Below, piece after piece: positions 7,136-13,781 of a stretch of DNA of 15,590 nucleotides. The translations under genes and the position numbers were made by a program. The stretch lies in contig CAMLQP010000042.1 of NCBI GenBank assembly GCA_946482115.1, forward strand, positions 1-15,590, in the 5' to 3' direction. Positions within the stretch are counted from its first letter, which is position 1. Each line of letters starts with the position of its first letter. Source of the stretch: an uncultured Comamonadaceae bacterium. GTDB lineage: Bacteria > Pseudomonadota > Gammaproteobacteria > Burkholderiales > Burkholderiaceae. The notes beneath the pieces were generated by a model. It was given only the letters and a program-made list of their open reading frames with translations. It made no database searches and was not told the origin of the DNA.

Positions 7136-7870
7136 ATGTCTTCCCTGCGCCTGCTCGCCTTCGATACCAGCACCGACACGCTGTCGGTGGCCGTTGGCAC
7201 GGGTACGCAAGTCCTGGCCGAGCACACCGGCGCGGGCGGCGCCCAGGCCTCGGTGGCGCTGATTCCCACGGTGCAGGCGCTGCTGGCCCAGGTCGGCTGG
7301 ACGCTCAACGGGCTGGACGCCATCGTGTTCGGGCGCGGCCCCGGCGCCTTCACCGGCGTGCGCACCGCCTGTTCGGTGGCGCAGGGCCTGGCTTTCGCGG
7401 CCGGGGTGCCGGTGCTGCCGCTGGACACGCTGGCGGCCGTGGCCCAGGCCGGGCTGCTGGCCGCCCGCGCGGCTGGCGACGCGCCCACCCACGTCGGCGC
7501 GCTGCTGGACGCGCGCATGGACGAAATCTACGTGGCCGGCTACCGCGTCGAGGGTGACGCGCTGGCCCCCCTGCGCGCGCCGCGCCTGAGCCGACCCGAG
7601 GAGCTGGCGCACGCGCTCGAGGCCGGCCCTGGCTGGTGGCTGGCCGGCAACGCGCGTGCCGTGTACGGCGAACGTTTCCCGGCCGTGCTGGCGGCGCTGC
7701 CGCAGTACCCCACGGTGCCCACCGCGCGCGCGCTGCTGCAGCTGGCACCGGCGGCGCTGGCCGCCGGCGGTGCGGTCGATGCCGCGCTGGCGCAGCCGCT
7801 CTACGTGCGCGACAAAGTCGCGCTCACCACCGCCGAGCGGGCCGCGGTGGCGGCCGGGGTGGCCCCATGA
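7136..7870 (+). CDS. tsaB: tRNA threonylcarbamoyladenosine biosynthesis protein TsaB
   Basis: A 244-residue protein of the ASKHA-fold TsaB family. TsaB is the non-catalytic partner of TsaD; together with TsaE they transfer threonylcarbamoyl from TC-AMP to A37 of ANN-decoding tRNAs. Diagnostic features are the N-terminal LLAFDTSTDTLSVAV (6-20) and IVFGRGPGAFTGVRTACSVAQGLAF (63-87), the dimerisation/Gly-rich segment. The C-terminal PLYVRDKVALTTAER (221-235) is a conserved end of beta-proteobacterial members. Length is normal. ATG chosen at 7136 (MSSLRLLAFD); the frame is open further upstream, but that part is antisense to dacB. Its stop overlaps the rimI start by ATGA, so the two are translationally coupled. 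Confidence 0.95.
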   Translation: MSSLRLLAFDTSTDTLSVAVGTGTQVLAEHTGAGGAQASVALIPTVQALLAQVGWTLNGLDAIVFGRGPGAFTGVRTACSVAQGLAFAAGVPVLPLDTLAAVAQAGLLAARAAGDAPTHVGALLDARMDEIYVAGYRVEGDALAPLRAPRLSRPEELAHALEAGPGWWLAGNARAVYGERFPAVLAALPQYPTVPTARALLQLAPAALAAGGAVDAALAQPLYVRDKVALTTAERAAVAAGVAP

Positions 7871-8430
7871 GCGCGGTGCTGCCCGAGACCGGGTGGACCC
7901 TGCCGGCGCAGGACCGCCGCGTGGCGTTCACCCCCATGACCGAGGCCGCCCTGACCGCCGTGCTGGCCGTGGAGCACAGCGCCTACGCCCACCCCTGGTC
8001 GCAGCGCCACTTCAGCGACACGCTGGCGGCCGGCCACCAGGCCCAGCTGCTGGTGGCCGAGCCCTTGGCGCGCGACAGCGGCCCCGTGCTGCCTGACGGC
8101 CGCGAGCTGCTCGGCTACGTGGTGGCCATGAAGGGCGTGGACGAGGTGCACCTGCTCAACATCACGGTCGCGCCGGCCCACCAGCGCCAGGGCTGGGCGC
8201 GTTTCATGCTTGACGCCCTGGCCCTCTGGTCGCGCGGGCAGGACGCGCGGTGGCTGTGGCTGGAGGTGCGCCGCAGCAACGCGCCGGCGCGCGCGCTCTA
8301 CCTGGGCCAGGGTTTCAAGGAGGTGGGCGTGCGCCGCCGCTATTACCCCAACGGCCCCGCCGAGCGCGAGGACGCCATCGTGATGAGCCGGCCGCTGTGG
8401 CCCGGGCAGGACGCGGAGGGCGCCCCATGA
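7867..8430 (+). CDS. rimI: ribosomal protein S18-alanine N-acetyltransferase RimI (GNAT)
   Basis: A 187-residue GNAT-fold N-acetyltransferase; family members acetylate the N-terminal alanine of ribosomal protein S18 using acetyl-CoA. The acetyl-CoA pyrophosphate loop is QRQGWA (106-111), preceded by EVHLLNITVAP. WLWLEVRRSN with Glu133, ARALY with Tyr145, and GVRRRYYP...EREDAIVM match the RimI signature closely. It is longer than E. coli RimI (148 residues) because of about 20 extra N-terminal residues and an insert near 66-81 (PLARDSGPVLPDGREL). Position between tsaB and the glycosylase, with ATGA overlaps at both ends, is the common betaproteobacterial arrangement. S18 as substrate is family knowledge; other N-termini cannot be excluded. 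Confidence 0.92.
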   Translation: MSAVLPETGWTLPAQDRRVAFTPMTEAALTAVLAVEHSAYAHPWSQRHFSDTLAAGHQAQLLVAEPLARDSGPVLPDGRELLGYVVAMKGVDEVHLLNITVAPAHQRQGWARFMLDALALWSRGQDARWLWLEVRRSNAPARALYLGQGFKEVGVRRRYYPNGPAEREDAIVMSRPLWPGQDAEGAP

Positions 8431-9281
8431 GCCTCGATGCCCGCCAGCGCGCCATGCTGGCCGAGATGGGCGTGCGCCCGTGGTGGCCGGTGCCGGCACC
8501 GGCTGCCGACACGGCGGTGGTGCCCGAAGCCGCGCCCGAGCCCGTTGCCCGGGTGCTGGCGCCGACGCCGCGCCCGGAGCCCCAGCTGCGTCCGGAGCCG
8601 CGCCCGGAGCCCCGCGCCGTGCCGGTTGCCGCCGCGCCCGCGCCGGTCACGGCGCCCGTGCGGCCGGCCGAAAGGCCCGAGATCGCCCATCTGGACTGGC
8701 CCGCCCTGCAGGACGCCATGCGTGGCTGCAGCGCCTGTGCGCTGAGCCGGGGCCGCTGCAACGTGGTGCCCGGTGTCGGCGACACCGGACGGGCCGACTG
8801 GCTGGTGGTGGGCGAAGCCCCGGGCGAGCAGGAAGACATCAAGGGCGAACCCTTCGTGGGCGCGGCCGGCCAGCTGCTGGACCGCATGCTGCACGCCATG
8901 GGTCTGGCACGCGGCGAACGGGTCTATATCACCAACGTCATCAAGTGCCGCCCGCCGCACAACCGCAACCCCGAGCCGGACGAAATCGCGCAGTGCCTGC
9001 CGTTCCTGCAGCGCCAGATCGCGCTGCTGCGCCCGCGCATCGTGCTGGCCGTGGGCCGCTTCGCGGCGCAGACCGTGCTGGGCATGGCCGGTGTGGACGA
9101 GGCCAGGCGCACCGGCCCGCTGGGCAAGCTGCGCGGCGAGGTCTACCGCCTGCCGACCCCCGAAGGCGACATCCCGGTGGTCGTCAGCTACCACCCGGCC
9201 TACCTGCTGCGCAGCCCGGCCGAGAAGGCCAAGGCCTGGGCCGACCTGTGCCTGGCGCTGGAGCACGCGCCCCCGGCCTGA
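8427..9281 (+). CDS. uracil-DNA glycosylase, family 4 (Fe-S)
   Basis: A 284-residue protein whose residues about 90-280 form a family 4 uracil-DNA glycosylase, which removes uracil from DNA to start base excision repair. The motif A sequence GEAPGEQED is at 129-137, with Phe143 in GEPFVGAAGQLLDRML. Four cysteines in the Fe-S cluster pattern are Cys101, Cys104, Cys174 (IKCRPPHNRNP) and Cys190. The C-terminal YHPAYLLR (255-262) carries the catalytic-site histidine motif. The first 80 or so residues are extra compared with thermophile enzymes. They comprise a short helix-like start (ARQRAMLAEMGVRPWWP) and then a Pro/Ala/Glu-rich linker with repeated RPEP units. The start is fixed by the ATGA overlap with rimI. 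The gene converges on the MFS transporter gene with a 10-bp gap. Confidence 0.92.
   Translation: MSLDARQRAMLAEMGVRPWWPVPAPAADTAVVPEAAPEPVARVLAPTPRPEPQLRPEPRPEPRAVPVAAAPAPVTAPVRPAERPEIAHLDWPALQDAMRGCSACALSRGRCNVVPGVGDTGRADWLVVGEAPGEQEDIKGEPFVGAAGQLLDRMLHAMGLARGERVYITNVIKCRPPHNRNPEPDEIAQCLPFLQRQIALLRPRIVLAVGRFAAQTVLGMAGVDEARRTGPLGKLRGEVYRLPTPEGDIPVVVSYHPAYLLRSPAEKAKAWADLCLALEHAPPA
8567..8613 (+). repeat. short tandem-like repeat coding the Pro-rich linker of the glycosylase
   Basis: A 17-bp sequence, GCCGCGCCCGGAGCCCC, occurs at 8567-8583 and again at 8597-8613, a period of 30 bp. It encodes the repeated PRPEP units of the disordered linker (residues about 48-63). It keeps frame, so gain or loss of a unit would only change linker length. 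Confidence 0.8.
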
Positions 9282-9291
9282 GCGCCCCGGC

Positions 9292-10455
9292 TCAGCGCTG
9301 CCGCAACGACACCACCGCGCCCAGGGCCAGCAGGACCGGGCCCAGCCACAGGCCCCAGTCGAGGCGACCGCTGGCATCGGCCAGCCAGCCGGTGGCCAGC
9401 GGGCCGATGGCCTGCCCGAGCGAGAAACAGGCGGTCAGCGCGCCCAGCCCCGCCGCCAGTTGCACCGGAGGCAGGGCCCGCTGGGCGGCCACGCTGACGG
9501 CGGCGGGGCCGGCCATGAAGCAGGCCCCGAAGGTGAGGGCCGACGCCGCCAGCGCCAGCGGGTGCGCCGACAGCAGCACCGGCACCGTGCCCAGGCCCAC
9601 GCACAGGCTGACCAGCGCGAACCCGCGCCCGCCCTGCAGCGTGCCGAGCACCCGGCCCCAGGCCGGGCTGGCCAGCACCGACGCCAGCCCCAGGGTGATG
9701 AAGAACAGCGCGCTGGCCGGCATGCCATGGCCCGCCTCGCGCAGCAGCGCGATCACGAAGGTCGTGTAGCCCACGTAGCCGGCGCCGTACAGGCCGTTGG
9801 CCACCAGGCTGGGCCAGAGCGACGGCCACAGGCCGGCACCGGCCGCCGTGAGCGGCCCCGGCGCGGCCGGCGGCACGCGCCGGGCTGCCAGCCCCGCCAG
9901 CCCGAAGGCTGCCAGCGCCGCCAGCCCCATGCCGCTCCAGGCCCAGCGCCAGCCTTCGGTGCCCGGGGTCAGCCACGGCAGCGCGGCGCCGGCGACCACC
10001 ATGCCCAGGCCCGAACCGGCGAAATACAGCGCCAGCGCGGTGGCGGGGCGGCCGGGCAGGGCCCGGGCCGCGAGTTCGGTGCCCAGCACGAAGGCGCAGG
10101 CGGTGGCCACGCCGCCCACGGCGCGCACCAGCAGGAACAGCTCCCAGCGTTCGGGCCAGGCGCTGGCCAGCAGGGCGATGGCGCTCAGCAGCAGGCTGCC
10201 CGAGAACACGCGCGCGCCGCCCCAGCGCCGCCCCATCGGCGCGGCGGCCAGCGCGCCCACCAGATAGCCCAGCCCATTGGCGGTGTTGAGCGCGCCAGCC
10301 TGGGCCAGACTCCAGTCCAGGCTGTCGCGCATCGCCGGCAGCAGCAGCGCGTAGGCAAAACGGGAAAAGCCCAGCGCCACCAGCGGCGCGAGGGCCAGGC
10401 CGAGGGCGAGGCCCAGTCCGGCCACGCCGCCGGCCCGCAAGGCCGGTGCGTTCAT
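9292..10455 (-). CDS. MFS transporter, YbfB/YjiJ type
   Basis: A 387-residue major facilitator superfamily permease with about twelve hydrophobic segments. The N-terminal stretch LALAPLVALGFSRFAYALLLPAMRDSLDWS, followed by AGALNTANGLGYLVGAL, is typical of the YbfB/YjiJ branch. This group is large, and for most members no substrate is known. The RRWGG loop after TM2 and the GW-x-LAD loop near the C-terminus are the usual MFS positions. The ATG (complement of 10453-10455) overlaps the stop of the GntR-type regulator gene, so the two are translationally coupled. Location next to a racemase/ABC-importer operon suggests it moves a related compound, perhaps as an exporter or alternative importer; this is inference from context. 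Confidence 0.9.
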   Translation of the reverse strand: MNAPALRAGGVAGLGLALGLALAPLVALGFSRFAYALLLPAMRDSLDWSLAQAGALNTANGLGYLVGALAAAPMGRRWGGARVFSGSLLLSAIALLASAWPERWELFLLVRAVGGVATACAFVLGTELAARALPGRPATALALYFAGSGLGMVVAGAALPWLTPGTEGWRWAWSGMGLAALAAFGLAGLAARRVPPAAPGPLTAAGAGLWPSLWPSLVANGLYGAGYVGYTTFVIALLREAGHGMPASALFFITLGLASVLASPAWGRVLGTLQGGRGFALVSLCVGLGTVPVLLSAHPLALAASALTFGACFMAGPAAVSVAAQRALPPVQLAAGLGALTACFSLGQAIGPLATGWLADASGRLDWGLWLGPVLLALGAVVSLRQR

Positions 10456-11213
10456 GCCGGTTTGAACAGGTTGAGCAGGTCCACCTCGGCGGCCGGCTCT
10501 TCCTGGCGCAGCTTGGCCTCGGCCGTCTGGAGGTGCTCGTCCATGAGCGCGCAGGCGCGCTCCGGGTCCCCGGCGGCGATCGCATCCAGTATGGCCTGGT
10601 GTTCCTCGAACGAGCAGGCGTTGCGCCCAGGCGAGTCGTAGAGCGCGATCATGAGCGTGGTGCGGGCGACCAGCGTGTGCAGGATCCCTTCGAGTTCCCG
10701 ATTGCCCAGCGCGCGGGCCGCCGCCAGGTGGTACTCGCCCGACAGCCGTATCCACTGCGAGCGGTTGCCGGATTCGTAGGCGCGCTGCTCGTCCTGCACC
10801 AGCGCGCGCAGGCCGCTCAGGTCGGCCGGGCGGGCGCAACGGCACAGGTGGCGCATCACGCTACCCTCGATCAGGCGGCGCACCTCGAACACCTCCCGCA
10901 TCTCGGTCTGGCTGGGCTGGGCCACGGCGGCCCCCCGGTTGTGCTGCAGCTCGATCACCTTTTCGTTGGCCAGGCGCACGAACACCCGACGCAGCAGCGA
11001 GCGGTTGACCCCGAAGGCTTCGCACAGCGGCGTCTCGACCAGCCGCGTGCCCGGCGGCAGGCGGTGCGACATCACCGCATCGATGATGGCCTGGCGGACG
11101 CGGGTTTCTTCGGCCAGCTCGGCGGCGGCGGCATCGACGCCGGCTTCGGCACGGGGCTCGATGGACGGTGGGGGGGTGTTGCGGGGGCGGGGCATGGCGG
11201 TCGATTCTGCCAT
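10452..11213 (-). CDS. GntR family transcriptional regulator, FadR subfamily (FCD domain)
   Basis: A 253-residue DNA-binding regulator. Residues 1-35 are a low-complexity leader. Residues about 38-100 form the GntR winged helix (VRQAIIDAVMSHRLPPGTRLVETPLCEAFGVN...LANEKVIELQHNRGAAVA). The FCD effector-binding domain follows at about 106-235, with the family's likely metal-binding histidines His162 (SGEYHLAAA), His205 (EEHQAIL) and His227 (MDEHL). The recognition helix reads VNRSLLRRVFVRL rather than the common VSRTPVREAL, so its DNA site may differ from the family average. FCD regulators commonly repress adjacent catabolic operons and are released by a carboxylate ligand. The gene diverges from the racemase operon across a dyad-rich spacer. 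Start at 11213 is the longest option; Met7 (11195) is also possible, and neither has a strong ribosome binding site. Confidence 0.92.
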   Translation of the reverse strand: MAESTAMPRPRNTPPPSIEPRAEAGVDAAAAELAEETRVRQAIIDAVMSHRLPPGTRLVETPLCEAFGVNRSLLRRVFVRLANEKVIELQHNRGAAVAQPSQTEMREVFEVRRLIEGSVMRHLCRCARPADLSGLRALVQDEQRAYESGNRSQWIRLSGEYHLAAARALGNRELEGILHTLVARTTLMIALYDSPGRNACSFEEHQAILDAIAAGDPERACALMDEHLQTAEAKLRQEEPAAEVDLLNLFKPA

Positions 11214-11222
11214 ACGAATCGG

Positions 11223-11251
11223 TTGACAGCCACAAATTCGAGTTTTATTAT
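11223..11251 (+). promoter_or_regulatory. sigma-70 promoter of the racemase/ABC importer operon
   Basis: TTGACA (11223-11228, perfect -35) and TATTAT (11246-11251, one mismatch to the -10 consensus) are separated by exactly 17 bp in an AT-rich island within very GC-rich DNA. The predicted start near 11258 would give a leader of about 70 nt to the racemase ATG at 11327. On the opposite strand TTGTCA (complement of 11272-11277) and GATAAT (complement of 11247-11252), 19 bp apart, could serve gntR, so the two promoters would overlap face to face. Confidence 0.7.
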
Positions 11252-11286
11252 CACGATCAAATAATTGATTGTGACAAAAACTCGAA
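11237..11286. promoter_or_regulatory. two nested inverted repeats over the divergent promoters, probable GntR-type operator
   Basis: The outer dyad is perfect: TTCGAGTTTT (11237-11246) and AAAACTCGAA (11277-11286). The inner dyad is TCACGATCAA (11251-11260) and TTGATTGTGA (11265-11274), 9 of 10 matching, around ATAA. Their centres differ by only 1 bp. Together they cover the spacer end, the -10 and the predicted start of the racemase promoter and the whole predicted gntR promoter. GAATCG also recurs at 11216-11221 and 11302-11307, with its complement at 11202-11207. Assignment to the adjacent regulator is by position; the exact binding site is not established. Confidence 0.6.
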
Positions 11287-11326
11287 ACAAGGTAACATAA
11301 CGAATCGAAACCCCACGGACAGCTCC

Positions 11327-12070
11327 ATGCGCATCCAAGTCATCAACCCCAACACCTCGATGGCCATGACCGACGTGATCGGCGCGGCGGCGCGCCGGGT
11401 CGCCGGCGCCGGGGTGTCCATCCTGGTCTCGGGTTCGCGCAACGGCCCCGCCTCCATCGAGAGCGCCTACGACGAAGCCATGGCCGTGCCGGGCCTGCTG
11501 CAGGCGGTGCGCGAAGGCATGCGCCAGTCGGTCGACGCCCACGTGATCGCCTGTTTCGGCGACCCCGGGCTGGACGCGGCGCGCGAGCTGTCGGGCGCCC
11601 CGGTGCTGGGCATCGCCGAAGCCGCCATGCACACCGCCACGCTGCTGGCGCCGGGTTTCAGCATCGTCACCACGCTGCAGCGCACCGTGGCCGGCGCCGA
11701 GCGGCTGGTGACGCAGTACGGTTTCAGCCGCCAGTGCCGACGGGTGCGCGCCACCGGCATCGAGGTGCTGCAGCTCGAGCACGCGGCGCGCGACGCCGCG
11801 CTGTTCGGGCGCGTCCTCGCCGAATGCGAGCGCGCGCTGGACGAGGACGGCAGCGGGGCCATCGTGCTCGGCTGCTCGGGGATGGCCGAGCTCTGCGGTC
11901 ACCTGGCGGACCGCCTGGGCGTGCCCGTGGTCGACGGCGTCAGCGCGGCGGTCAAGCTGGCCGAATCGCTGGTGGGCATGGGCCTGCGCACCAGCAAGCG
12001 CGGCGACTACGCCGAACCGCCCGCCAAACCCCTGGGCGGCCTGATGGCCGCTTTCGCCGCACCGGCCTGA
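11327..12070 (+). CDS. Asp/Glu/hydantoin racemase family protein
   Basis: A 247-residue cofactor-independent racemase of the Asp/Glu/hydantoin superfamily, which uses two cysteines as acid and base on either face of the substrate's alpha-carbon. Cys76 (HVIACFGDPGLDAARE) and Cys183 (IVLGCSGMAELC) occupy the catalytic positions. The N-terminal IQVINPNTSMAMT and the GDPGLDAARE motif favour the hydantoin/allantoin racemase branch (HyuE-like) over amino-acid racemases. The exact substrate cannot be decided. ATG 11327 is chosen although the frame is open from 11168, because the upstream part runs through the AT-rich promoter. The ribosome binding site is weak. It is the first gene of an operon with a peptide-type ABC importer, which suggests it converts the imported compound to the enantiomer used by a downstream enzyme. 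Confidence 0.87.
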   Translation: MRIQVINPNTSMAMTDVIGAAARRVAGAGVSILVSGSRNGPASIESAYDEAMAVPGLLQAVREGMRQSVDAHVIACFGDPGLDAARELSGAPVLGIAEAAMHTATLLAPGFSIVTTLQRTVAGAERLVTQYGFSRQCRRVRATGIEVLQLEHAARDAALFGRVLAECERALDEDGSGAIVLGCSGMAELCGHLADRLGVPVVDGVSAAVKLAESLVGMGLRTSKRGDYAEPPAKPLGGLMAAFAAPA

Positions 12071-12129
12071 GGCCCTTGCTTTTTACGCTTTTTCCACCCA
12101 CCCTCCAGATCCACAGAGAGGCAACACAG

Positions 12130-13716
12130 ATGAGACAACACACCCTGCGGCGCGCCGCGCTGGCACTGACCATCGGCCTGGCCGCCCACGCGGCACAGGC
12201 GGAGAAGCTGACCTGGTCGGCCAACCTGGACGCCCTGTCCATGGATCCGCACTCCACCAACAACAGCTTCACCAACGCCTTCGTCAGCAACATCTACGAA
12301 TCGCTGGTGCGCTTCAACGACAAGCTGCAGATCGAGCCGTCGCTGGCCACCGCCTGGCGCGTCGTCAACCCGACCACCTGGCGCTTCACGCTGCGCCAGG
12401 GCGTCAAGTTCCACAACGGCGAATCCTTCGACGCCGACGACGTGGTGTTCTCGTGGCAGCGCGTCAACACGCCGGGCTCGCTGGTCAAGGGCAACCTCAG
12501 CGACATCAAGGACGTGCGCAAGGTTGACGCCTTCACGGTCGACATCGAAACCCACACGCCCATGCCCATCCTGACCAACGAGCTGGTGCAGCTGCTGGTG
12601 ATGGACAAGGGCTGGAGCGAGGCCAACCGCGCCACCGAGGCGAGCGACCTGCAGAAGCAGCGCGAGAACCACGCCAACCGCAACACCAACGGCACCGGCC
12701 CCTTCATGCTCAAGAGCCGCGACGTGGACACCCGCACCGTGCTGGTGGCCAACCCCGGCTGGTGGGACAAGCCCCGCCACAACCTGACCGAGGTCACGTT
12801 CACGCCCATCAAGTCGGACGCCACCCGCACCTCGTCGCTGATCAGCGGCAACATCGACGCCTCCGTCAGCGTGCCGCTGCAGGACGTGCCGCGCCTGCAG
12901 TCCAGCGGCATCGAGGTGCTGCAGGGCCCCGAGCTGCGCACCATCTTCCTCGGCATGGACCAGCAGCGCGACGAGCTGCTCTACAGCGACGTCAAGGGCA
13001 AGAACCCGTTCAAGGACCTGCGCGTGCGCAAGGCGGTCTACCAGGCCATCGACATCGAGGCCATCAAGCGCTCGGTGATGCGCAACGCCTCGTGGCCCAC
13101 CGGCATGCTGCTGTCGCCCTACCTCAACGGCGCGCCGGCCTCGCAGAACAAGCGCCTGTTCCCGTTCGACCCGGCGGCCTCGCGCAAGCTGCTCGAGGAG
13201 GCCGGCTACCCCAACGGCTTCTCGGTCGGCATGCAGTGCCCGAACGACCGCTACGTTTACGACGAGGCGATCTGCCTGGCCATCTCGTCCATGCTGGCGC
13301 GCATCGGCATCAAGACGCAGCTCATGATCGAGCCCACGGCCCGCTGGAGCGTGCGCCTCAACACCAACGACGTGTCGTTCTACATCGTCGGCCACGCCGG
13401 CCTGCCCATGGCCGATTCGTACGGCCTGCTCAAGGACGTGGTGCACACCCGCACCCAGCGCGAGGGCTCGCTCAACGCCGGCCGCTACTCCAACCCCAAG
13501 TTCGACGCCTACCTGCCGCAGATCGCCGCCGAGATCGACACCGCCAAGCGCAACCGCCTGATCGAGGAAGCCGTGGCGCTGGAGCGCGAGGATGTCTCGC
13601 ACATCCCGTTGCACCAGCAGCCGCTCACCTGGGCCGCGCGCAAGGGCGTGCAGCTCAACCAGGGCCCCGACAACCAGATGCGCCTGTGGCTGGTCCGCGC
13701 GGCCGCCGCCAAGTAA
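12130..13716 (+). CDS. ABC transporter substrate-binding protein, peptide/opine/nickel type (SBP family 5)
   Basis: A 528-residue periplasmic binding protein of an importer for peptides or related compounds. Signal peptide: MRQHTLRRAALALTIGLAAHAAQA, with cleavage before EKLTW. The mature protein has the SBP_bac_5 pattern: SANLDALSMDPHSTNNSFT, then YESLVRFNDKLQIEPSLATAW, TWRFTLRQGVKFHNGESFDADDVVFS, GTGPFML, FKDLRVRKAVYQAID, and AGYPNGFSVGMQCPNDRYVYDEAICLA near 360-385. The last carries two cysteines, Cys370 and Cys382, that could form a disulfide. A good Shine-Dalgarno (AGAGAGG, 12115-12121) precedes the ATG. The 59-bp gap after the racemase has no terminator. A GC-rich hairpin follows the stop. 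Ligand unknown; the racemase suggests a chiral amino-acid derivative. Confidence 0.92.
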   Translation: MRQHTLRRAALALTIGLAAHAAQAEKLTWSANLDALSMDPHSTNNSFTNAFVSNIYESLVRFNDKLQIEPSLATAWRVVNPTTWRFTLRQGVKFHNGESFDADDVVFSWQRVNTPGSLVKGNLSDIKDVRKVDAFTVDIETHTPMPILTNELVQLLVMDKGWSEANRATEASDLQKQRENHANRNTNGTGPFMLKSRDVDTRTVLVANPGWWDKPRHNLTEVTFTPIKSDATRTSSLISGNIDASVSVPLQDVPRLQSSGIEVLQGPELRTIFLGMDQQRDELLYSDVKGKNPFKDLRVRKAVYQAIDIEAIKRSVMRNASWPTGMLLSPYLNGAPASQNKRLFPFDPAASRKLLEEAGYPNGFSVGMQCPNDRYVYDEAICLAISSMLARIGIKTQLMIEPTARWSVRLNTNDVSFYIVGHAGLPMADSYGLLKDVVHTRTQREGSLNAGRYSNPKFDAYLPQIAAEIDTAKRNRLIEEAVALEREDVSHIPLHQQPLTWAARKGVQLNQGPDNQMRLWLVRAAAAK

Positions 13717-13729
13717 GCCCTTGAACGCT

Positions 13730-13764
13730 GGCCGGCCCCGCGCCCCGGTGCGGGGCCGCCGGCC
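13730..13764 (+). other. GC-rich hairpin between binding-protein and permease genes
   Basis: GGCCCCGC (13734-13741) pairs perfectly with GCGGGGCC (13750-13757) around an 8-nt loop. GGCC (13730-13733) can pair further with GGCC (13761-13764) past a 3-nt bulge. It begins 14 nt after the binding-protein stop and ends shortly before the permease Shine-Dalgarno (GGAG, 13771-13774). No T-run follows, so it is not a standard terminator. In known binding-protein operons such a stem protects the upstream mRNA and lowers permease expression. Confidence 0.6.
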
Positions 13765-13781
13765 CACAACGGAGTTCCCCC

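Noticed and set aside
8773..10641. Plus-strand open frame of over 600 codons crossing the glycosylase, MFS and regulator genes.
   Set aside because: It spans three well-supported genes on two strands and shows no domain; its product is repetitive Arg/Gln/Ala sequence.
11168..11326. Upstream in-frame extension of the racemase.
   Set aside because: It would cover the gntR start and the promoter region, and the family starts at the IQVINPNTS motif just after the ATG at 11327.
12071..12129. T-rich stretch with a repeated GCTTTTT between racemase and binding-protein genes as a terminator.
   Set aside because: No stem precedes the T-runs; the gap reads as an ordinary operon spacer with a good Shine-Dalgarno.
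12007..13767. Minus-strand open frame of 586 codons opposite the substrate-binding protein gene.
   Set aside because: Composition is typical of an antisense frame (Val, His, Gln, Ala rich, no motif), while the + strand codes a clear SBP family 5 protein.
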